DNA of 60,055 bases, from NCBI GenBank assembly GCA_017619275.1, contig JAFZSR010000008.1, forward strand, positions 1-60,055, written 5' to 3'. Positions 25,125-31,630 of this stretch are shown here, piece after piece. The notes under the pieces were generated by a model. It worked only from the letters and a program-made list of their open reading frames with translations. It was not told the origin of the DNA and searched no databases. The position numbers were made by a program, and so were the translations under genes. How positions within the stretch are numbered: the stretch's first letter is position 1; every line of letters begins with the position of its first letter. This stretch comes from Prevotella sp. GTDB lineage: Bacteria > Bacteroidota > Bacteroidia > Bacteroidales > Bacteroidaceae.

Positions 25125-28060
25125 TTCTTTTCGTTTATGTTTTCGTTAAGTTGGTTCATGGCTCGTTCAATCATGTCATGGGTACCACTGCCGTCGCTCA
25201 CGTAGCGCACCACCATGCCGGCGTAGTCGAGCGCGCGCTGCAACTGCTGCGAAGGCTGACTCTGCTGCTTGGCTTGCTCAATGAGCTTCATCAGTGGCTC
25301 CATGTCTTCCAGTTCGGGCAGGTTGCCAGGCCGCATCTGGTTGATGATGGCGTTCAGGTTGGCGGTGGCGTCTTCAATGTCCTGCTGGCGCAAGCCGCTC
25401 TCTGGGGCATCGAGCAGCTGCTGGCATTTCGCCATCAGAGCCGTCATGCGCTGGAAGGCATGAGGCGCCCACGGCGCATATTCGGGCACTTTCACGCTCA
25501 TGTTGTTCCACGTCTGCTGCTCATCGGCACGCTGACGAGCCACCTGCAACAATTCGCGCAGCGCCGAGCGGTCGATGCCCTCACTGGCCTGTGCGGCAGC
25601 ACTCACGGCAGCGGGATCGGCGGGCATGTTGAGGCGCAGATAATGGGTAATGTGGCGGTCGGCCTGATAGTCGGGGATGAACGTATGTCCGTGGAAGTTG
25701 AGCGTGTAGATGTTGGCGTCGGCTCCACTGCCCGACGTGGCTCCCATCAGCTGTACATCACTCAGGTCGGGGGCGATAGTGACGGTAGCCTCGTCCCAGC
25801 TACTGATGCCCGTGGTGGCCATCACCAATGGGCCATACATCAGCGTGCCCAGCCAGTGGCCGTCGGCCTTGTCGGGGCCGAAGTCGAGGTGCTTGGTGAA
25901 GGGCATCACCACCTCCACCACGTCCTTTTCCTTCCAGCGGCGTGCGGGAATCTCCACATAGCTGCTGGGCTGGTAGCTCTTGGCGATGCTGCGCCCATTG
26001 AGCTTCACGTCGAAGCCCTCGGTGGCCCAGTAGGGCACGCGCAGCTTCATGGCCAGCTTCTTGTTTTTACTAGACTTACTAGTCTGGCTAGATAGACTAG
26101 ATATACTAGTCTGGCTAGTCTTGCTAGTTTGATTGGGCAGGATGCGGATGGTGCTCTTCTCGGCGGGCCACAGGCATTCCTGAACGATGCTTACGCCCTG
26201 CTGCTGCCAATGGGCGGTGGTGGGCAGATAGAGCGCCACCCACACAGTGTCGGCTCCTACAAAATAGGCAGCCTCCTGATACTTCACATGGTTCTCCACG
26301 CCCGTGCCGCCACAACAGCTCTCCTGCGGGGTGCTGTTGCCCCAAGGCTTCGAGGCATTCAGACCCACGGCATACTGGTACACGGTTTTGTACTCTTTGG
26401 GATTCACGGAGCCTACAATCTGGTTGTAGAGCACGCGCTCGTAATAATCCATGTATCGGGCATCGTTGGGGTTGAAGCAGTTCAGGTCCTTCGTCAACTT
26501 GGCCAGGTTATAGGCACAGCAAGTCTCGTTCAGTGTGGGTTCCTGGCGTATGCGCCCGCCCCAACTGGTTTGGTTGCCCGTCATCGAGGTCATTTGTGAG
26601 TAGGGCTGACGGAACATTTCGCCGTTGCCCACGCCACCCATGGCGTAGCGATAGCGACCCTGGATCATCGTCCAGAAATTCTGTGCCAGATTATAGTAGA
26701 AGGGGTTGTGGTTGCCGCGATAGCTGCGCAGGGCACCCGTCACCATGGGTATATGCTGGTTGGCGTGGCGAGTGCGGATGGCATCTACGTTCTGTGCTAG
26801 TGGACCGAAGAAAGCAGGACTGTCGAAGCAGTTGGCAGCTTCGAGCAAGCGGGCTTTCTCTTCGGCATCTGTCACCATTTCCGACAGGCGGGCCAGCGAC
26901 TCGGCCATGCCTCCCACCTCGCCAGCAATATACATATTCCACATCTCATGGCGATTGCCCGGACGTGCGCGACGTTCCTGACTGTTACCGTCGCTCTTCA
27001 CAAAGGTGCGATAGTGCATGCGGTTCCACACCCACAAGCCCATGTCCTTGGCAATGAGCAGCGCCTTCTGGGCGATGGCGGGATCGTCGATGTAGGTGGC
27101 AATGTCGATGAGGCCTGCCAGCTGCTTATGCACGCTGTAATAGGGTGCCCATACCCACTGCTCATTATTATACGCGCGATACATCTCGATGAGTACGCAG
27201 TGCTGTGCCGGGATGGCGTTCAGGTAGCCATAGCCGTAGCGTTTGTACTGCTGCTTGTAGTTGCTGAAGTCTTTCCAAGTGCCTTGCATTGTTCGCAATT
27301 CTTCTTCTGGGGCGAAGTCGCGGGCCTCCCAGTAACGTCCCAGCGAGTCGTTCCACACGAAGGTACGCTCCTGACAGCGCCGCAGCTCATCGACCATGAG
27401 GCTCAAGTTACGACGCAGACGATACTTTTTTTCTTCATCCTGACAACTGGCATACGCCATCGCCATCGCACTCATGTAATGACCCGAACCGTGACCTTTC
27501 AGCTTGGTGGTGGGCGAGTCCCAGCCATCGGCCACAGGACAGCCCTCGGTGCTTATTCCATAAGTATCGTAATAGTTGAAGAGCTGTTGGCGCACCTCGA
27601 GCCAGAGCAAACGATCGATGTCAAGGTCGCGGTTCCACGTCAGTCGGTTGTCGCCCGTCAGCGCCACCTCGTCCAAAGGCAACGTCTCAGCCACAGGGGT
27701 GGCTGGCACCGCCCATGCCGTGTTGGTCACGCTCACCTCTGCTGTCACGGGGAATCCCTGCGCGGTGGTGTTGTCGCCAGTGATGAATCCCTTCACCTTG
27801 TAATTGGTGCCTACAGGCGTCATCGTGGCATCGGCCTCCGCCTGTTCGCGCACCAGCGAGCTGTTTTGCCAGCGCACCTGTCGCCATTCGGCCGTGCCAT
27901 CGCTATACTCCACCCACAACTGGAAGGGCAGACGGGGTGCACATCCCACGGGCACATTGACATTCACTGGCTGCACCGTGGTGATGCGACGCACGGTGTC
28001 GGCTTCGGTATGAACCGACATAAATAACAAGAAAAGTGCAGAACAAAAAGAATACTTCAT
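25121..28060 (-). CDS. GH127 (DUF1680) beta-L-arabinofuranosidase-type hydrolase
   Basis: 979 residues from MKYSFCSALFLLF, with signal peptide. The start at 28060 is set by the promoter at 28106-28136; an in-frame ATG at 28135 would lie upstream of transcription. The GH127 zinc/nucleophile site is visible: NETCCAYN (Glu and Cys ligands) and ESCCGGTGVENH (catalytic Cys and Cys ligand), as in HypBA1. An unusual Ser/Thr-rich stretch (SKTSQTSISSLSSQTSKSS) comes from an in-frame nonamer array at 26070-26132. The last ~200 residues are helical and not needed for catalysis. With GH9 this suggests degradation of arabinose-decorated plant polysaccharide. Confidence 0.88.
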   Translation of the reverse strand: MKYSFCSALFLLFMSVHTEADTVRRITTVQPVNVNVPVGCAPRLPFQLWVEYSDGTAEWRQVRWQNSSLVREQAEADATMTPVGTNYKVKGFITGDNTTAQGFPVTAEVSVTNTAWAVPATPVAETLPLDEVALTGDNRLTWNRDLDIDRLLWLEVRQQLFNYYDTYGISTEGCPVADGWDSPTTKLKGHGSGHYMSAMAMAYASCQDEEKKYRLRRNLSLMVDELRRCQERTFVWNDSLGRYWEARDFAPEEELRTMQGTWKDFSNYKQQYKRYGYGYLNAIPAQHCVLIEMYRAYNNEQWVWAPYYSVHKQLAGLIDIATYIDDPAIAQKALLIAKDMGLWVWNRMHYRTFVKSDGNSQERRARPGNRHEMWNMYIAGEVGGMAESLARLSEMVTDAEEKARLLEAANCFDSPAFFGPLAQNVDAIRTRHANQHIPMVTGALRSYRGNHNPFYYNLAQNFWTMIQGRYRYAMGGVGNGEMFRQPYSQMTSMTGNQTSWGGRIRQEPTLNETCCAYNLAKLTKDLNCFNPNDARYMDYYERVLYNQIVGSVNPKEYKTVYQYAVGLNASKPWGNSTPQESCCGGTGVENHVKYQEAAYFVGADTVWVALYLPTTAHWQQQGVSIVQECLWPAEKSTIRILPNQTSKTSQTSISSLSSQTSKSSKNKKLAMKLRVPYWATEGFDVKLNGRSIAKSYQPSSYVEIPARRWKEKDVVEVVMPFTKHLDFGPDKADGHWLGTLMYGPLVMATTGISSWDEATVTIAPDLSDVQLMGATSGSGADANIYTLNFHGHTFIPDYQADRHITHYLRLNMPADPAAVSAAAQASEGIDRSALRELLQVARQRADEQQTWNNMSVKVPEYAPWAPHAFQRMTALMAKCQQLLDAPESGLRQQDIEDATANLNAIINQMRPGNLPELEDMEPLMKLIEQAKQQSQPSQQLQRALDYAGMVVRYVSDGSGTHDMIERAMNQLNENINEKK
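26070..26132 (-). repeat. in-frame nonamer array, seven CTAG-headed units
   Basis: Seven consecutive 9-bp units on the plus strand: CTAGACTTA, CTAGTCTGG, CTAGATAGA, CTAGATATA, CTAGTCTGG, CTAGTCTTG, CTAGTTTGA. Nine is a multiple of three, so on the minus strand each unit adds one tripeptide (QTS, KTS, ISS and so on) to GH127. CTAG is usually rare in bacterial DNA, which makes the array stand out. Confidence 0.9.
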
Positions 28061-28105
28061 TCTTCGGTTATTGTTTTTAGTTAGCTTCGTTTTAAAATTC
28101 CCATG

Positions 28106-28136
28106 CAAAGGTAAGAAAAAACAAGAGAACAGCAAA
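28106..28136 (-). promoter_or_regulatory. Bacteroidetes promoter for GH127-GH9
   Basis: On the minus strand TTTG (28133-28136), 19-bp spacer, TACCTTTG (28106-28113); about 45 bp upstream of the GH127 start. Confidence 0.8.
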
Positions 28137-28181
28137 AGAAAACAGTAGTTTTTTCTTTTGCATCATTGCCTTTAAAACATT

Positions 28182-28290
28182 CTTATCGACCTGCAAAAAA
28201 AACTCGTACGAGATTTTTTAAAAAGTCGTTACCATTTTTCAAAAAATCGTTACCGAAATTTTGAAAGGCGCAACCTATTAAAAATGGTCG
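28182..28290 (-). repeat. A/T-tract array of ~21-bp period upstream of the GH127 promoter
   Basis: CG dinucleotides at 28187, 28205, 28227, 28248, 28269 and 28289 (spacings 18, 22, 21, 21, 20) are separated by runs of T6-A5 or T5-A6. The first marks TATCGACCTGC and the second the palindrome CTCGTACGAG; the next two are GTCGTTACC and ATCGTTACC. A near copy occurs at 43160-43245 and a diverged one at 51961-52072, each upstream of a leftward promoter. Confidence 0.75.
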
Positions 28291-28329
28291 ATTATTATGA
28301 CAAATAAGCAAATGATAAAAGCGGTTTTA

Positions 28330-28623
28330 TTAATGCATGTTCTGCGCGTGGCAGGTATCGACAATAGTAATAATGTCGCCATCTATAGTGTAAGCATAAT
28401 ACCATTTGTCGGTATTAGCCATGTAATAGCCCTCCCAACGGCTTATCGTAGGTTTACGTCGCGGTAGCGTTCTCTCTATCGCATAAATATAGAAGATGGC
28501 CTCGCGAATGTTGTGCTCCATGTCCTCAAAAGAATAAGTATGACGGTATTTTAGGGCTACATTCCTATAGAATGTCCTAATATTTCTGACAGCCTGTTTA
28601 GTATAACGATATTTATACTGCAT
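28330..28623 (-). CDS. RelE/ParE-like toxin
   Basis: 97 residues. It has the compact RelE/ParE pattern: an N-terminal YKYRYTKQAVRNIRTFY helix pair, then FYIYAIERTLPRRKPTISRWEG, then the paired strands WYYAYTIDGDIITIVDTCHAQ. Toxins of this fold cleave mRNA at the ribosome or act on gyrase; which one cannot be told here. Its start overlaps the upstream 53-residue gene by 11 bp, the usual toxin-antitoxin arrangement. Confidence 0.75.
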   Translation of the reverse strand: MQYKYRYTKQAVRNIRTFYRNVALKYRHTYSFEDMEHNIREAIFYIYAIERTLPRRKPTISRWEGYYMANTDKWYYAYTIDGDIITIVDTCHAQNMH

Positions 28624-28774
28624 CTTTTAGACTATACACAGATTTAATGTCGCTCATTACCAATTCGTAGGCTTCTTCTGGGGTATAAAACTCCTTCTCA
28701 ATGGGCGACTGTATGAACCCATTGTCCTCATAGAGCGACTTATCTGTATAGTCAATAATATCTTTTCGCTGCAT
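28613..28774 (-). CDS. small putative antitoxin
   Basis: 53 residues from MQRKDIIDY, just downstream of a strong promoter (28794-28825); the longer in-frame start at 28846 lies before it. Acidic C-terminal half (EKEFYTPEEAYELVMSD). Not recognised as a named antitoxin family; the assignment rests on its overlap with the RelE-like toxin gene. Confidence 0.6.
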   Translation of the reverse strand: MQRKDIIDYTDKSLYEDNGFIQSPIEKEFYTPEEAYELVMSDIKSVYSLKDAV

Positions 28775-28793
28775 TTGCTTATCTATTTGTCGG

Positions 28794-28825
28794 CAAAAAT
28801 ACATTAATTTTTCAAGACTTCCAAA
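28794..28825 (-). promoter_or_regulatory. Bacteroidetes promoter for the toxin-antitoxin pair
   Basis: Minus-strand TTTG (28822-28825), 20-bp spacer, TATTTTTG (28794-28801), 20 bp upstream of the antitoxin start. Confidence 0.8.
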
Positions 28826-28883
28826 TTTTTTTGAAAGAAAATACATTATATAATCTAATACAGTTTTTTTGCGTCAACCTAAA

Positions 28884-29131
28884 TGTGGAAAACCCTGTGG
28901 ATAACTGTGGAAAAAGGTGTGGATAAAATGGTGGACAAATGGAGGGGTGGGATAAGAGGGTAGTTATGCGAAAGAAAAAATGAAGTTTTCCACCGATTTT
29001 TGCTGAAAAAAGATATAAACTTCGTAAATTTGCACCAAAATACGGAATGTGGATAAATGCCCTACCCTACTCTGCATCAGGCTGAAGCAATTCACACCCT
29101 GTGTGGATAAACCAAAACTTGATGTGGATAA
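28884..29131. other. DnaA-box cluster, candidate replication origin
   Basis: Five exact copies of TGTGGATAA (reverse complement of the DnaA box TTATCCACA) lie at 28896-28904, 28918-28926, 29048-29056, 29102-29110 and 29123-29131, all in the same orientation, with near matches TGTGGAAAA at 28884 and 28906. The 465-bp spacer around them is AT-rich and gene-free. This is the density seen at chromosomal origins. No dnaA, dnaN or gyrB is in the window, so a DnaA-controlled promoter remains an alternative. Confidence 0.6.
29025..29032 (+). promoter_or_regulatory. possible -7 box toward nadA
   Basis: TAAATTTG with TTTG 22 bp upstream (28999-29002), slightly over-long spacing. It lies within the DnaA-box cluster and 208 bp before nadA, so the transcript would start inside the candidate origin. 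Confidence 0.4.
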
Positions 29132-29239
29132 TGAAATGAGCAAGAAAATGGACAATAAGTTATGAACTTATCAACGCCCCATCATCAATATCATTTCTTT
29201 TATCTTTAAAAAGAAAAAAATAAAAAATATAATAATGTC

Positions 29240-30217
29240 ATGTTGAAAAAAGAGTGGATAGAACAAGGCTACATTGATGAGCCGATTGACCTGAAGCAGG
29301 AGATTCGCCGACTGTGCAAGGAAAAGAATGCGGTGGTGCTGGCACACTACTACACCACGGGCGACATTCAGGAGGTGGCTGATTTCGTGGGCGACTCGTT
29401 GGCACTGGCTCGCCAAGCTGCCAAGACCGATGCCGACATCATGGTGATGGCGGGGGTGCATTTCATGGCCGAAACCTGCAAGCTGTTGTCGCCACAGAAG
29501 AAGGTGCTATGTCCCGACCTGAATGCTGGTTGCTCACTGGCTGACTCATGCCGTGCCGAGGACTTGAAGAAGTTCAAGGACGAGCATGCTGGCTACAAGG
29601 TGGTGAGCTATGTGAACACCACTGCCGCCGTGAAGGCATTGACCGACGTGGTGGTGACCAGCGGCAACGCGAAGAAGGTGATCGATCAGCTGCCACAGGA
29701 CGAAAAGATTATCTTTGGTCCCGACTATAATCTGGGCAACTATATCAATGCGGTGACGGGTCGGCAGATGTTGCTTTGGAACGGCGGTTGCCACGTGCAT
29801 GAGCGTTTCTCGGTGCAGAAGATTGTGGAACTAAAGGAGCAATATCCCGATGCGGTGGTGATGGCTCATCTGGAGTGCAAGGCACCCGTGCTGGCCATAG
29901 CCGATGTGAAAGGCTCTACTGCTCACATGTTACAGTATGCCCAGCAGAGCGATGCCCGTCAGTTCATCGTGGCCACCGAGGCAGGCATCCTGCACGAGTT
30001 GCAACGCACCTGTCCCGACAAGGAGTTCATTCCCGTGCCGCCCGAAATCAGCGAGTCGGGATTGGAATGTCAGTGCAACGAATGTCAATACATGAAGATG
30101 AACACGCTGCTGAAAATATACAATTGCCTGAAGTATGAATGGCCCAGCGTGGAGGTAGACCCAGAGATAGCCAAGGAAGCCGTGAAGCCCATTGAGCGGA
30201 TGCTGCAGATGAGCTGA
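29240..30217 (+). CDS. nadA: quinolinate synthase NadA
   Basis: 325 residues. NadA makes quinolinate from iminoaspartate and dihydroxyacetone phosphate in NAD synthesis. Visible: AVVLAHYYTTGDIQEVADFVGDS, MAGVHFMAETCKLLSP with the first cluster Cys, DLNAGCSLADSC, HLECKAPVL and the C-terminal 'LECQCNECQYMKMNTL' with the remaining cluster cysteines. It stands alone here: nadB and nadC are not adjacent. It ends two bases from the stop of the convergent CotH gene. Confidence 0.92.
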   Translation: MLKKEWIEQGYIDEPIDLKQEIRRLCKEKNAVVLAHYYTTGDIQEVADFVGDSLALARQAAKTDADIMVMAGVHFMAETCKLLSPQKKVLCPDLNAGCSLADSCRAEDLKKFKDEHAGYKVVSYVNTTAAVKALTDVVVTSGNAKKVIDQLPQDEKIIFGPDYNLGNYINAVTGRQMLLWNGGCHVHERFSVQKIVELKEQYPDAVVMAHLECKAPVLAIADVKGSTAHMLQYAQQSDARQFIVATEAGILHELQRTCPDKEFIPVPPEISESGLECQCNECQYMKMNTLLKIYNCLKYEWPSVEVDPEIAKEAVKPIERMLQMS

Positions 30218-30219
30218 GC

Positions 30220-31623
30220 TTATCTGACAACGATTTTGCGTCCGTTCTGAATATAGATGCCTGGTTTCAAACCCTGCTTGCTTGGCATCTTCCTACCATT
30301 GAGGTCGTAGATTAGTCCGTCGTGCATGTCATGACGGACTTTTTCTATAGTCGATGTGTTCTCCCACAGCGTATCGATGTTATTGTTAAGCCATTCGTAA
30401 CGTTGAGCGAACCATGCGGTGGCAGCCTTGATGTTGTCTTCGACGGTGGTGGTGTCGGTGTAGTTCCAGCGGTAGTGGTCGAAGTTGCGACTGATGTCGA
30501 TATACATGGCCGTCTTCGACTCTGCAAAATCGTTCAGGTACTGATTGAGTTCCTCGAAAACTGTATTGGCGTTTTCGCGCCATATCTGCTTATAGCTGTG
30601 CGTGAAGAGCGTATAAGGATCGTTGAAGAGCTCGTTGAAATAGAAATAATTGTAGTGAACGCGTGCCCAGTTGTCGGTAGTGCGCATGATGGAATTAAAG
30701 TCCCATAGGGTGGCCATCCGCACTTTGGTGGTGTCGGTATTGTCGTACTTGGTGAGGAAAATATTCGAGCCGCCGCTGTCGTAGGTTCCCAAGATGTCGT
30801 GGGCCAGCAGCCAGCGAGCAAACGACTCTACATCAATCCAGTCTGCATACGTATTGTTGTCGATGGCTTGCTCAAAGCCCTCCATGTAGCTTTGCAAGTA
30901 CTGCAACTGCTCGTCGGTGAGGTCGTCGCTATCGGGGTATTTAAAGGTATACTCCTTGTTCATGGGTGTGGTGAAGTAAATGTCTTCATTCCACCAATAA
31001 GCATCGCGCTCAAAGACGTATCCTGTGGCCTTATCAACGTTGAGCCGACAGTCAGCATTGCGTTCCACCGATTCAATAAGCATGTAGATGCCGCGGTATT
31101 CGCCATTCATGATGAGGTTGACAAACATGTAGTCGGGTGTCCAACCCAATCCCATGAGCTGGCTCACTTTAAGCCCTATCATGGTGTTGAGCGATAGGTC
31201 GCCATCGCTGATGAGAGCCCAGTCTTTGTCGTTGAAGCGCTTGTCGTCGCGACAGAGCATGTCGGCTTTCTTTTGCAGTTTAATTTTGTAGCCTTTCTTG
31301 CTGTAATAGTAGGCACTGGTGTTGCCACGAATCTTGATGGTGATGCCGCTGACATCCTTTTCGTAGTCGCCCGAATCGAAAAGTACGTCATTTTGTATTT
31401 TGAGCACCGCACGCCCATGCACTTTGTTTTTGTTGGTGGTACCAATGCCGAATGCTCCAGGCGGGGGAAAGACGAAGTCGCAGGTTGGCTCTTCGTGGTT
31501 GATGGTGTAGATGCTGAGTGTGGGGAACTTTAGCCGCACGATGGCGGTGGTGTCGACATGCGCTGCACATATAGGCACCAATGTGATGACATTGAAGAGA
31601 AGTAAAAGCAGCGTTTTCTTCAT
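30220..31623 (-). CDS. exported CotH-family protein (second copy)
   Basis: 467 residues from MKKTLLLLLF, 7 bp after the PorZ stop. Signal peptide 1-22. CotH features: IKIRGNTSAYYYSKKGYKIKL-type block (31300-31360), DWALISDG, NLIMNGEYRGIYMLIESVE, and the metal-binding segment reads ATLWDFNSIM instead of the TPWDMDMS seen in the other CotH protein at 10.1 kb, so activity may differ. The C-terminus has YDLNGRKMPSKQGLKPGIY and QNGRKIVVR, the exported-protein tail, without a heptamer array. Last gene of the leuS transcript. Confidence 0.82.
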   Translation of the reverse strand: MKKTLLLLLFNVITLVPICAAHVDTTAIVRLKFPTLSIYTINHEEPTCDFVFPPPGAFGIGTTNKNKVHGRAVLKIQNDVLFDSGDYEKDVSGITIKIRGNTSAYYYSKKGYKIKLQKKADMLCRDDKRFNDKDWALISDGDLSLNTMIGLKVSQLMGLGWTPDYMFVNLIMNGEYRGIYMLIESVERNADCRLNVDKATGYVFERDAYWWNEDIYFTTPMNKEYTFKYPDSDDLTDEQLQYLQSYMEGFEQAIDNNTYADWIDVESFARWLLAHDILGTYDSGGSNIFLTKYDNTDTTKVRMATLWDFNSIMRTTDNWARVHYNYFYFNELFNDPYTLFTHSYKQIWRENANTVFEELNQYLNDFAESKTAMYIDISRNFDHYRWNYTDTTTVEDNIKAATAWFAQRYEWLNNNIDTLWENTSTIEKVRHDMHDGLIYDLNGRKMPSKQGLKPGIYIQNGRKIVVR

Positions 31624-31630
31624 ACGTGTG

